Origin: Candidatus Poribacteria bacterium
GTDB taxonomy: Bacteria; Poribacteria; WGA-4E; WGA-3G
NCBI GenBank assembly: GCA_958295945.1
Contig: OY282386.1
Location: 2,842,204-2,906,203 of the forward strand
DNA length: 64,000 nt
Direction: 5' to 3'
Shown here: piece by piece, positions 45,901-54,075 of the stretch
Numbering within the stretch: the stretch's first letter is position 1
How the letters are laid out: every line of letters starts with the position of its first letter
Translations under genes and position numbers: made by a program
The notes under the pieces: model-generated
What the model saw: the letters and a program-made list of their open reading frames with translations, nothing else
Told to the model about the DNA's origin: nothing
Databases searched by the model: none

Positions 45901-46413
45901 GAAGGATTTACAGAATGGGAGGACAATCTTTCACGAGTATTGAGTCCTGTCTATCTTGGTATATTAGCTCAAGCTTATGAACAACAAGGGTTGACCAAAG
46001 AAGGTCTTGAGACTATAGAAACTGCACTTAATTTCGTAGAGGAGAGTGGTATACGTATTAATGAAGCAGAACTTTATAGACTAAATGCTGAGCTTTTGCT
46101 AAAATCTGATGATAGGAAGTCATCACCAGATTTAAAAGAGAGTGAGAAATCTGACTGTTCGTCACGGCTTACTCGCTTTGTTGAAACATGTTTTGAAAAA
46201 TCGTTGACTATTGCTCGTAATCAGTCAGCAAAATCATGGGAACTTAGAACTGCTGTGAGTTATTGTAGATTCATGATGACACAGAACAGACACGAGGAAG
46301 CTTACAACCTGCTCAAACCGATTTATGACTGGTTTACTGAAGGATTTGAAACAACTGACCTGACTGCAGCGTTTGAGTTATTACAAACTTTGAATGGAGA
46401 AATAACACAATGA
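42916..46413 (+). CDS. Zinc-ribbon, class III nucleotide cyclase, STAND ATPase and TPR regulator
   Basis: A 1165-residue multidomain protein. A zinc ribbon has Cys 9, 12, 22 and 25. A class III adenylate/guanylate cyclase homology domain (about 45-230) has LFCDVIDSTAL and YFGDGILVYFG with both metal aspartates. An AAA_16/STAND ATPase follows (GEAGIGKTRLV near 303, LLLIVEDLHWADPSTFEF as Walker B). The C-terminal half (about 690-1160) is TPR-like. Such proteins couple ligand sensing to cyclic nucleotide production; no transmembrane part is seen. The stop overlaps the next gene by 4 bp. Confidence 0.87.
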   Translation: MKSLMQKRCSDCGFMNPAVKYCGECGQSLDNSDTSLNSPPIGKAERRQLTVLFCDVIDSTALTEQLDPEDLRQVLDAYRASVADVVLEYDGHIARYFGDGILVYFGYPIAHEDATRRAVQAGLGIVDGLEKLNSRLLNTFGIKIQVRLSIDTGLVVVWEVGMPAGKTGRDISTLERFNVEAIDIVGKTPNIAARMQQVAPPNGIVVGETTLRLIEGYFTYQDMGTISLKGIAQPVSIYQILKEHPEETFLVFQGDQEIQLQHSSVTPLIGRTRQITTLKTLWKRVSESAGQVVLIEGEAGIGKTRLVTVIAEHAVENDAQILECRGSPDSQNSPLYPILTLLRQQLLRFGESEPGYIRLNKLEHFLNSHELSANMLPLLAELFEIEADYEKVELKPVQQRRRTLQSLVQIFLKTSHQKPLLLIVEDLHWADPSTFEFLHLLISRVQSAPLFAILTSRDEIGLHQDNTHLDGRAMLNTLTELDWVTQMKLRRLNRRQVSLMIEKVAGDQTIPTEVATQIATKTEGVPLFIEEITRMALESELENIDISTEIPATLQASLTARLDRLGARKELIQLGATLGREWTAGLLHKVIVSMTEEPEEGEFLAYPDQFTPIISDEEQEGDLTWVDKELQKLVEAEILQSRQSPENKQIYRFKHPLIRETAYQALLKSTRQAYHRRIATVLRQSFGEVVKAQPEFVAYHYTEGEMFDRAIEFWQQAGQRAVERSANVEGVRHLTQGLSLLETMPESPARAARELVIQTTLGPALIATKGYAALEVEKTYLRAKELLETMPNNERMLLRFPILFGLWLSYLVRAKLPTARELGEQCFVMAQQQENPVLEVEAHRALGATLFYLGELEMARVHVEAGIAKYDPHQHPVHAFFHYLADPGMTLHAYAAPLMWCMGYPEQALTQLQASQQMGEERPHPFSQVVSLQFGALLYQQRGDTEKVDEYATDLLKICREHDFSVWEPTGKIYKGWVIQQNSEGSHEEGIALIHEGFTEWEDNLSRVLSPVYLGILAQAYEQQGLTKEGLETIETALNFVEESGIRINEAELYRLNAELLLKSDDRKSSPDLKESEKSDCSSRLTRFVETCFEKSLTIARNQSAKSWELRTAVSYCRFMMTQNRHEEAYNLLKPIYDWFTEGFETTDLTAAFELLQTLNGEITQ

Positions 46414-47270
46414 GACTTGGTGTCGTTGGCATAGTTAGCGATTTTCGTAAGTTGAATCAGGAAGAGATTGATGCAGTTCAGGAATTGGAGTTCACAGGGA
46501 TCTGTTACCATTTTCCGAGTGCTAATATCCCTCTGGTTACCACAAATGAATGTGATCAATTTCGTTTTCTCCTTGAAAAAGCAGACCTTGATCTGGTACA
46601 ATTTGGTATAGTTTATACGGAATGCTTGTTTGATCCGAATCCTTCTGTTCGTCAAGCAGCGATTGAGGCAGTGAATTGTGGTATGCCAGTGGCGAAGGAA
46701 CTTGGTGCGTTTTATTACCTATTCCGTCCGGGAAGTCTCAATTCGGATGGAGCGTGGACATCGCATCGTGATAACTATTTACCAGAATCGATGGAGCGGT
46801 TAATTGAGTCGTTAAAACCGATAGCAGAACATGCAGAACGCGAGGAATTGACGCTTGTCATGGAGACACATGCTGTCTCAATAATGGATTCACCAGAGAC
46901 GTGCAGAGAGGTAGTTGAGAGGATTGGATCTGAGCGTTTACGGATTGTGATGGATTTTGTAAATCATTTTCAGACACTAAGACAGGTTTACGATAGTGAA
47001 GAGAGGATCAATCATATTTTTGATGTCATGGGTCCGGTTGCACCGATGGCACATATCAAAGACATTCGTGTTGATAACGGATTAGTTTTACATCTGAATG
47101 AGGAAGTTCCTGGTGAGGGAGAATTGGAACTGGGTGTTGCATTGAAGCGGTTTGATGCTCTCTATCCTGATGGTTACGGGTTAATTGAACATCTGCCAAA
47201 TGAAAAGATCCCACTTGCGAATACAAACGTCAGGAGAATTGCATCTGAAAACGGAGTGCCTATTTATTAG
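46410..47270 (+). CDS. Sugar phosphate isomerase/epimerase (TIM barrel)
   Basis: A 286-residue xylose-isomerase-like barrel: LVMETHAVSIM, LRIVMDFVNHFQTL, PMAHIKDIRVDNG and GLIEHLPNEK mark the metal-ligand strands (Glu, Asp, His, Glu). It overlaps the upstream regulator by 4 bp (ATGA), an unusual partner. It is only distantly similar to the 7091 gene. Reaction and substrate unknown. Confidence 0.82.
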   Translation: MRLGVVGIVSDFRKLNQEEIDAVQELEFTGICYHFPSANIPLVTTNECDQFRFLLEKADLDLVQFGIVYTECLFDPNPSVRQAAIEAVNCGMPVAKELGAFYYLFRPGSLNSDGAWTSHRDNYLPESMERLIESLKPIAEHAEREELTLVMETHAVSIMDSPETCREVVERIGSERLRIVMDFVNHFQTLRQVYDSEERINHIFDVMGPVAPMAHIKDIRVDNGLVLHLNEEVPGEGELELGVALKRFDALYPDGYGLIEHLPNEKIPLANTNVRRIASENGVPIY

Positions 47271-47296
47271 GGAACTATTTAGGAGAGGATTGTATT

Positions 47297-49699
47297 ATGT
47301 TTAGAAAAAGACAATTAGTCCAACTGATTCTCATTTTATGTATTGTTCTTTTGTCTATCACAGCATTTGGTCAGGAAGAGGGGATTACTGACGAATTGAT
47401 GGATGGTACGCGGAGTATATGGGATAGAATTCTGATAGGTGTTTTGGTTGTTATCGCAGTGTTCGTTATCCATGGCATCGCTTATCTTGTACGATTGTTT
47501 AAGAAAGATAGACTGCAAAAGACACTTATGAACAAGTATGTAGTCTTTCACATGAAAAACGGGCACCGTTACCATGGAACAATGCGTATAGATATGAAAG
47601 GTGCTGAGATTATATCCGAAGAATCGAGGCAGCGCGGGCAAGCTTCGAGTTATATTTTTAGCAGGGATGAATTGCAGAATAATATTGGGGCTTATATCAG
47701 ATACCATGACATCATGAATGAACGAGAAAAACGTGAACGTGCATGGGATCATGAATGTCTGCTGAATCCTCCCTTGTCTCACCGAATTGTCCGTAGATTC
47801 AGAAACATATTTATTGAATTAGGTGGAGCGGTGAAAAATGCAATTAACATGATTGGACATGGTATTAAAGGTGCGACAAGACCATTACAACAACAGTTGG
47901 AACGTATTGATACGGCTGCAGCTGAAATGGGTGGAACAGGTAAAACGGCGACTGAATTAGAAAAGTTACAGACAGAAACCAAAGACGGTTTTATGGCAGA
48001 GGAAAGTTATGAAAGGATTATTGAACGTCTTGTCGGCACTCGCGTAAAATTCAAAATACAAGGTGTTGAGCGTGCTAACGGTGAATACATGGGGCTGTTA
48101 AAAGATTACAATAAAAAGTATATGTCCTTCATGACTGTAAAAGACAAGGATGGGCATGGATTCAGAGACCAATGGGATTATGAGATAGAATACAAACACA
48201 ATATTGATGCTATAAACCGTCGCGATGATCGTGGGCTCAGAACTCGTATGATAGAGAATGAGGGAAAATACTTTCTGGTTTTTGAAAACAATACAGCTTA
48301 TTCCATACAGGTTGGTCATATTAGACTACATGATGGATCTCCTCCTTGGGGAAGGAATCTGGAATTTAAGTGGCACATAGAACCTCTTAGTGTTAGGAGG
48401 TTACGTATCAATCCGGTATCGCAACATAAAATAGCCCCCTTTGATCGAGTCTCAATCCCTGAACACCGTACTCCAAGGAATTTCAAGAAAATCAACGTTG
48501 AATTCCGATCATTCCGTGATGCGGATGTTATTTTTCCTCGAGATAATAAACTCTGTACCATTATTGAAAGTGGAGAAAAACGACAAGTAGAGACGTTCAG
48601 CATAACCGCATTAACAGATGCGATGCTTGAAAAAAGTGAAACTGAAGAAATAGCGATTGAGGATTCTCAAGGACGTCCAATTCACGGCATGAACCTTGTG
48701 CATGGATACATTACAAATGTGAATGAAGATCGGCTTGACTTGAAGTCTGTTGATTCCAGTTACAGTCGTCGGTGGGAAGTTGAAGGTGCCTACGCACATT
48801 TTGATAATGCATTACGCAAAAGCATTCCTATACATAAAAAGGCAATTCCTTACTTCTCCCATAAACTCGCCGCTCAGAGCGAAATCGTAGAACAGATACG
48901 TCAGAACAAACTCCAACAGGAATCATTTGCAATACTAACTTATCCGAAAAAGGTCAAGAGGCAGTTGCGAATTCCTATGATGAAAAAAATAATTCCATCT
49001 AAGGCTGAACTCCGTCTACCTCTGAAAGTGATGGCACTCACAAGCAATGGTACGAATTTTGAATATCCTATTCTTGAAAGATTTGAATATATCAATGAAC
49101 ATCACATGCTCTATGAACCTGTTGACACTTTACGAAATGACCGACTGGCAAAAATGGATATTCTCTGGATTGGTAATGGTGAAATCTACAAAGGTGGATA
49201 TCGTCTTAACATTGATTCTGAACACCGCATCAAGAATTTTGTGAGTCAGGGTGGCGTAGTCATCGTTTCTGGACAAGATGTGAAGGCGAACTATAGACAA
49301 CGTCGCGGTGCTGGTTGGATCCCTGAACCGTTGACTGGCATAGAGTATGACGAAGAGGATGAACTTCTACCTACTTCACAAGGTAGACGTGCTCGCATAT
49401 TCAATACACCGAATATGTTGAATACCACTCCCGATACTAAAGAGATTCCTTTGGTCCGACTTGACGATATGTGGGTGGACCCACTCGGTAAATGGAATTC
49501 ACTTGCAAAGTCAACGAATGAAGATGCATCGGCTCTACTTACATTGCCGTTTCAGAAGGGATTGTATATCGTGACGAGTTTGAAAAACGATACAGAAAGA
49601 GATGTAACCATCAATAATAAATTGATGGAGAACTTGCTCTTTTATTCTGTGAAGTGGTTGGATAATCGTAAATGGAAAGAAAGGTTTATGTTGAAATAA
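47297..49699 (+). CDS. Large membrane-anchored protein with GATase1-like C-terminal domain
   Basis: An 800-residue protein. It has a signal peptide (about 1-25, AFGQE), one transmembrane helix (about 46-65, IGVLVVIAVFVIHGIAYLV), two small beta segments of LSm/SH3 look (VVFHMKNGHRYHGTM, VGTRVKFKIQGVERANGEYMG), a long middle part without recognised domain, and a C-terminal segment (about 610-790) like a glutamine-amidotransferase-fold domain (DILWIGNGEIYKGGY, IKNFVSQGGVVIVSGQD). I do not see a catalytic Cys triad. The gene converges with the UPF0182 gene across one terminator hairpin. Confidence 0.65.
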   Translation: MFRKRQLVQLILILCIVLLSITAFGQEEGITDELMDGTRSIWDRILIGVLVVIAVFVIHGIAYLVRLFKKDRLQKTLMNKYVVFHMKNGHRYHGTMRIDMKGAEIISEESRQRGQASSYIFSRDELQNNIGAYIRYHDIMNEREKRERAWDHECLLNPPLSHRIVRRFRNIFIELGGAVKNAINMIGHGIKGATRPLQQQLERIDTAAAEMGGTGKTATELEKLQTETKDGFMAEESYERIIERLVGTRVKFKIQGVERANGEYMGLLKDYNKKYMSFMTVKDKDGHGFRDQWDYEIEYKHNIDAINRRDDRGLRTRMIENEGKYFLVFENNTAYSIQVGHIRLHDGSPPWGRNLEFKWHIEPLSVRRLRINPVSQHKIAPFDRVSIPEHRTPRNFKKINVEFRSFRDADVIFPRDNKLCTIIESGEKRQVETFSITALTDAMLEKSETEEIAIEDSQGRPIHGMNLVHGYITNVNEDRLDLKSVDSSYSRRWEVEGAYAHFDNALRKSIPIHKKAIPYFSHKLAAQSEIVEQIRQNKLQQESFAILTYPKKVKRQLRIPMMKKIIPSKAELRLPLKVMALTSNGTNFEYPILERFEYINEHHMLYEPVDTLRNDRLAKMDILWIGNGEIYKGGYRLNIDSEHRIKNFVSQGGVVIVSGQDVKANYRQRRGAGWIPEPLTGIEYDEEDELLPTSQGRRARIFNTPNMLNTTPDTKEIPLVRLDDMWVDPLGKWNSLAKSTNEDASALLTLPFQKGLYIVTSLKNDTERDVTINNKLMENLLFYSVKWLDNRKWKERFMLK

Positions 49700-49719
49700 T
49701 ACGCCGAATATTAGACTGC

Positions 49720-49765
49720 AAAGGTGTTATTAGGTCGTTCTTGGATCCTAATAACACCTTTTGAT
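49720..49765 (+). terminator. 15-bp stem terminator between convergent genes
   Basis: Perfect arms aaaggtgttattagg (49720-49734) and cctaataacaccttt (49747-49761) with a 12-nt loop, followed by tttgattttt. The T-tract favours the plus-strand gene; the stem also lies 7 nt beyond the UPF0182 stop on the minus strand and may serve both. Confidence 0.88.
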
Positions 49766-49767
49766 TT

Positions 49768-52700
49768 TTAATTCTTTTTATTCTGTTTCTTTTTTCCTGC
49801 GTTTTTTGGAGCAGCTTTTTGTCCAGTACCGTTTTGCTCATTAATATATGCTTTTCTAAGGTCTTCAATTGCTTTTGCAAGTGCGTCGAGATGTTCTAAT
49901 GTTGTGGGTTCTTTTTCTCCATTTTCAGATGTTTCATTATCGGCAGATTCATCTATCCTAAGACCAACTTCCACTGCCTGTGTAACTGCCTCAGACAATA
50001 TAGGACTGTAAGCAAGTTTGCCATTTGCTGCAACTGCGATATTTACTAACATAGGTCGTTTGGCATTTTCATCATCTTGCTTTTCAGTTTCTTGTCCCGA
50101 ATCAGGTTTCTGATATATTGCTTCAACATGAAATATACCTTCATCAAGAAAGATAAATTGCAAACCAGAGCGCATAACAATATTACCACTCAACAATTCT
50201 CGAAATAAGTTAGAAAGTTTGCTTGTAATTAGGTTTTCAACATGTTTTGGACCTTTTACTTCATCTGTATTGGTAAGAATATATACAATTCTTTCACCAT
50301 AATGAGGAGGATCGCATCGGGCAACTAACCAAGCTTTCATATCAAATTCTTTTTTCTGTGGTGTAAACGGGATCATGTTTACAAATTCCATTTTAGTTTC
50401 ACCTGGTAATCTAATCATAGCATAATAAGGCATCATCTCTTGATCGTCTTTCCAAATTATTGCCCCATCGCTTGTTTTCTTTGCGCCACCATAAACTTCT
50501 TTTGGGATTTTCAGTTGACGGCTTTTCCTGTCAAATTTTACAGCATCTCCAACGTGATAGTCCTTATATATCTTTGATTGAATTCGTGTTAGATAATCTG
50601 GGAACCGAAGATGAGATCTTAACTCTATAGGCATTTCATCTATTCCTTTAAATAGTTTTGGAAAACTTCTTTTATATGTTTCTGTAATCACTTCGTTATC
50701 CTTAACAGCATAGAAATCAACCTCACCTGTAAAAGCATTTACGATTGCTACACCTGAATTTCTGATGTAATTGAAAATTTTATAACTGCGTTCAGAATCC
50801 CTGAAATTAGCAGGGACTTCGGCAGTATCATCTTGATAGAATTGTGCATTTGGATACCATCTACTCGTTACATAAAAATCAACAATCCACCAAAGTTGTC
50901 CATCTGCAATAACGATATACGGATCTGGATCATAATCAAGGAAAGGAATAATATGAGAGAGTCTATCGGATACCACCTTTTGTCCTTTTCTTGTACCAAT
51001 CCTTCGCCAAAACATAATACGACTATCAGAAGTCAGTACAGATTCTTTATTGTAAAGTATTTGTATATCAAGGAATCGGATAGAAAAACACAGCCGACGG
51101 AACCAAGTGCTTAATTGAACACCACCTGTTCCTTTATAATGAAATTCGTTGTCTTCCTCGTCTTCCTCTGTTTTCTCTGTGGTATCTTGTCTTTCTTCAA
51201 CAACAGCTACATCTGTTTCAAAGTCATATTCACCAACAGTTGTGTTGACGATAACATAATCGTTTGTTAATTCACCGTAATATATTCTCGGTTGTCTTAC
51301 CTTCAATTCTGGAAAAGTTGAAATTGTTTCATGCTTTTGGCTTTCAGAATTCAACTTAACTTCTGTCCAGAAAACGGGAGACATTTCATTATCTTCGGTA
51401 TTAACAGCACTTACAGGTGAGACATACACACCATAACCGTGTGTGAAGTGCAGCTTCCTTTTTCTCCAATTTCCACGAACTCCAAGTACCTCTTGGGCAG
51501 GTGAAAGTTCTCGTGGTGCAATAAGTACTTGTCTGTATTGTTCAGTAGTATTCCTTCCAGATTCATTGTCCTCAGTAATCTCAGTATTAGAATTGACCCG
51601 ATATCTATCTATATCTGTAAATGGTGTAAAGTCGTGATGGTTTACGAGGTGTTCTGCTTGGAGTACATCAAATAGGACTTGTCTGTCCCAGATCTGAATA
51701 TTCTCCAGTATTTCTTTGTTTTCAGGTTTATTCACTATTTCCAACGTAGCTGGTCCAGCAGTGAAAGGTTTTTCTTGTATGGTATCTAGATCAAAAGCTG
51801 TCCGTGTAGATTTAATATGTTGCTCTAAGTAAACTCCTTCTGGCCCCAATTCATCAGTTTGAACATTTACAAAGTGGATTACACGCGGGTAAACATGAAT
51901 GAGTGAAATATAACCTATACACCAAACTGCAATTGCAATGTACCATAATAGTCTTCTACGCCAGAAAAGATTGAGTATTACTATCGCACTTAATCCAATT
52001 AGAATTGCACTGTATATAAAGGTTGAGTCAGCTAATTGGTTATCCATATAGAATAATCCAAACAATGAATTCAGTGTAGGTGTAGCAGATTTTGTGTAGA
52101 CCTTACCCCAGAGATACACATGACATCGCCATACTTCTACTGCCAATAACATCAACCATAGAATACTACCGTGTAAAACGATATTTCTTTTTACGAACCC
52201 CATTGAACGTGCATCACGACGGTAATAGAAATTATAGAGTAAGCCGACAATACCACAGGTTACAAGAAAGAGAATCTGGATCCATAGACTGATTGCTTTA
52301 TGCATTGGATAGGAAAAAAGATAGAAATTAACATCTTTTCCAAAGAAGCGTGTTTCTGTTTTGGGATTCTCATTAACATTGACATTAGCAACTTCTGTAT
52401 CCAGTTGTTCAAAATCTAATATATCGTCATCCTCAGATTCTGCCTTCACTATTTCTGTTGTCTCTTGGTCAACATCAGTTGTTTCTGTCCCTTGCTGTTC
52501 TACATCACCTATTTCTGGTTCAGCTTGTTCGGCATTTGCAAGTGCTACTTTTTCCTCTTTAGGCTGTCCTTTATAAAGGATGTATTCGTCATGTAGAGAC
52601 ATCATTGGGACAGCGAAGATTATGGCGATGAGTATTGATCCGCAGAAGAATGTGCGGTGGAAGGAGACTGTTTGGTCATGAACCCAACGGGAAAACTCTC

Positions 52701-53052
52701 TCGGTTCTGGACAGAGTCGCTTTGCTATAATCGCGTTTAAGTTCATAAACAATAATGCTGCAAAGAAAAATGCGAAGAAGAGTCCCCATCGTATTTTTAT
52801 GATCTTCCAAAATACATCTGGATAAACGACGTTTTCAAAAAACCAAAGGTGTTCTGTATAGAGCCATGAATACGGATAAAAACTACTGAGTAGTGCAAGT
52901 CCTCCAATTCCCCATAGGAGATATGCTTGGAATTTGAGGGAAAGTTTACGATACCATATTCCTCTGCGATAGCGATAGATACCCCATATAAGTGTGATTG
53001 CAATTACAACGATATTTAGTAGCAACCATGCAATTGAAATGTCAGGAGTCAT
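49768..53052 (-). CDS. UPF0182 family membrane protein (COG1615)
   Basis: A 1094-residue protein with about seven N-terminal transmembrane segments within residues 1-370 and a large extracytoplasmic domain. UPF0182 landmarks are LWFFENVVYPDVFW, HFTHGYGVYVSPVSAVN, YYGELTNDYVIVNT, GGVQLSTWFRRLCFSI, FLDYDPDPYIVIADGQLWWIVD, and NYIRNSGVAIVNAFTGEVDFY. An acidic low-complexity insert (about 170-230) lies between helices 3 and 4. The C-terminal tail is lysine-rich. The family is widespread with unknown function. The length is near the upper end of the family. Confidence 0.9.
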   Translation of the reverse strand: MTPDISIAWLLLNIVVIAITLIWGIYRYRRGIWYRKLSLKFQAYLLWGIGGLALLSSFYPYSWLYTEHLWFFENVVYPDVFWKIIKIRWGLFFAFFFAALLFMNLNAIIAKRLCPEPREFSRWVHDQTVSFHRTFFCGSILIAIIFAVPMMSLHDEYILYKGQPKEEKVALANAEQAEPEIGDVEQQGTETTDVDQETTEIVKAESEDDDILDFEQLDTEVANVNVNENPKTETRFFGKDVNFYLFSYPMHKAISLWIQILFLVTCGIVGLLYNFYYRRDARSMGFVKRNIVLHGSILWLMLLAVEVWRCHVYLWGKVYTKSATPTLNSLFGLFYMDNQLADSTFIYSAILIGLSAIVILNLFWRRRLLWYIAIAVWCIGYISLIHVYPRVIHFVNVQTDELGPEGVYLEQHIKSTRTAFDLDTIQEKPFTAGPATLEIVNKPENKEILENIQIWDRQVLFDVLQAEHLVNHHDFTPFTDIDRYRVNSNTEITEDNESGRNTTEQYRQVLIAPRELSPAQEVLGVRGNWRKRKLHFTHGYGVYVSPVSAVNTEDNEMSPVFWTEVKLNSESQKHETISTFPELKVRQPRIYYGELTNDYVIVNTTVGEYDFETDVAVVEERQDTTEKTEEDEEDNEFHYKGTGGVQLSTWFRRLCFSIRFLDIQILYNKESVLTSDSRIMFWRRIGTRKGQKVVSDRLSHIIPFLDYDPDPYIVIADGQLWWIVDFYVTSRWYPNAQFYQDDTAEVPANFRDSERSYKIFNYIRNSGVAIVNAFTGEVDFYAVKDNEVITETYKRSFPKLFKGIDEMPIELRSHLRFPDYLTRIQSKIYKDYHVGDAVKFDRKSRQLKIPKEVYGGAKKTSDGAIIWKDDQEMMPYYAMIRLPGETKMEFVNMIPFTPQKKEFDMKAWLVARCDPPHYGERIVYILTNTDEVKGPKHVENLITSKLSNLFRELLSGNIVMRSGLQFIFLDEGIFHVEAIYQKPDSGQETEKQDDENAKRPMLVNIAVAANGKLAYSPILSEAVTQAVEVGLRIDESADNETSENGEKEPTTLEHLDALAKAIEDLRKAYINEQNGTGQKAAPKNAGKKKQNKKN

Positions 53053-53237
53053 AGGAATAACCTCTGTCTACAGATATATCTTGATGTAGCGTGAGAACCT
53101 TAGTATAGAATACCATTATTTTTTGCGATTGTCAAGGTTATCGGTACAGGGTTGTCAATCTGATAGTAAATCGTAATCTTTAGATTTTATTGCGCGATTT
53201 GATTGATCGCAGTTGAAGTGTTCATGAATTCTGTGTT

Positions 53238-53669
53238 TCATCTGACAATATATTCTCTGTGATTTCCTTCTAATTTTATGGAATTTTCACTTATCAAAAC
53301 TGTACAGAAATTGGACATTATTTCGTACATCTGTACAGTTTTTTTTAGTGCTTTCAGAGCAGTCGCTACCAGGGTTGGTAAAGGATTTATAAAAAAACAA
53401 AAAATTTTTAATTTGTACACTTTCACTATTCGTCTTTTGTTGTGTGAGATTGATAGACTGCGCATCATACTTGTCCAGCATTTTTCGAATGCAGATAGAA
53501 TGTTTCTAAATGTCAAAAGTGGCGCGATGCCTAAGGATTTGCCGTTTTTGCATAAGAGTTTCATTTTGAATGTCTGTGTATTCTCATTTTTGTGTAATGT
53601 ATTTCTATATAATGAAGAGATTGCTTGTAGGTTGATCATTATTCTTTGCATAAGATGTATTGGTTTCAT
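53238..53669 (-). CDS. Conserved hypothetical ORF of the duplicated element (copy B)
   Basis: A 143-residue ORF, paralogue of 669-1094. The frame is open up to a TTG at 53735, but that TTG is the -35 box itself, so ATG 53669 (homologous to copy A) or 53681 is used. Shared blocks are PLLTFRN, HNKRR/HDKRR, FFINP, LKALKKTVQMYEIM and NFCTVLIS. Function unknown; the same reservations apply as for copy A. Confidence 0.4.
   Translation of the reverse strand: MKPIHLMQRIMINLQAISSLYRNTLHKNENTQTFKMKLLCKNGKSLGIAPLLTFRNILSAFEKCWTSMMRSLSISHNKRRIVKVYKLKIFCFFINPLPTLVATALKALKKTVQMYEIMSNFCTVLISENSIKLEGNHREYIVR
53296..53348. repeat. TGTACAG inverted repeat / hairpin in copy B
   Basis: Perfect arms at 53296-53307 and 53331-53342 (aaaactgtacag / ctgtacagtttt), followed on the plus strand by a T-run to 53346. 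Identical arms to copy A; one loop base of the TGTAC set differs. Confidence 0.6.
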
Positions 53670-53706
53670 AATTTGCTGCATTGAAATTAATTTGTATGTG
53701 ACATGT

Positions 53707-53735
53707 ATTATAACCGAATAAATAACGAGAGTCAA
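53707..53735 (-). promoter_or_regulatory. Consensus sigma70-type promoter of element copy B
   Basis: On the minus strand TTGACT (53730-53735), 17 bp, TATAAT (53707-53712). Same boxes as copy A. Confidence 0.8.
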
Positions 53736-53756
53736 GTATTTTTTTACAATTTTAGC

Positions 53757-54075
53757 AAAATTTGTATTCTTTTAATTCTTTTTCTGACCTTTTTGGCATA
53801 GTTTTGCATGCACAAGCTGGCAGCATGTGCTACGAATATACGAACAAGACTATAGGGTCTTTGTCACCATAGGCGTCAATTTAAGTGAAAAACCTGTAAT
53901 TTATTGTAGGGCGGTGTCTCTGTGCCCGCTATTCCTTGTCTTGTAATGTAACGGGTGGTCACAGAGACCCGCCCCTACAATTCATGGTGAGAAGTTAGTG
54001 ACAAAAACTTTACACCCCCAATATTGAGTATTGTTGATTATTTTTTGATTATGTGTTATTTTAGTCAGAGCATCA
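53757..54075. other. Intergenic region with interspersed repeats
   Basis: About 53908-53985 carries two facing copies of the cggtgtctctgtgcccgc palindrome flanking ccttgtcttgtaatg. The phrase gtgacaaaaactttacac near 53998 recurs at about 1350. No gene is supported. A promoter for the antiporter gene is expected here but cannot be fixed. Confidence 0.55.

Larger units (their letters stand above)
53190..53756 (-). repeat. Promoter-bearing element, copy B
   Basis: This is the inverted partner of 575-1150, alike in promoter, ORF, hairpin and 3' flank. The copies differ by scattered substitutions and one 6-bp indel in the ORF part. The copy lies 137 nt upstream of the UPF0182 start and reads in the same direction, so its transcript could run into that gene. 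Confidence 0.75.

Noticed and set aside
53670..53735. Start of the copy B ORF at TTG 53735
   Set aside because: That TTG is the first half of the -35 promoter box, so it cannot be in the transcript.
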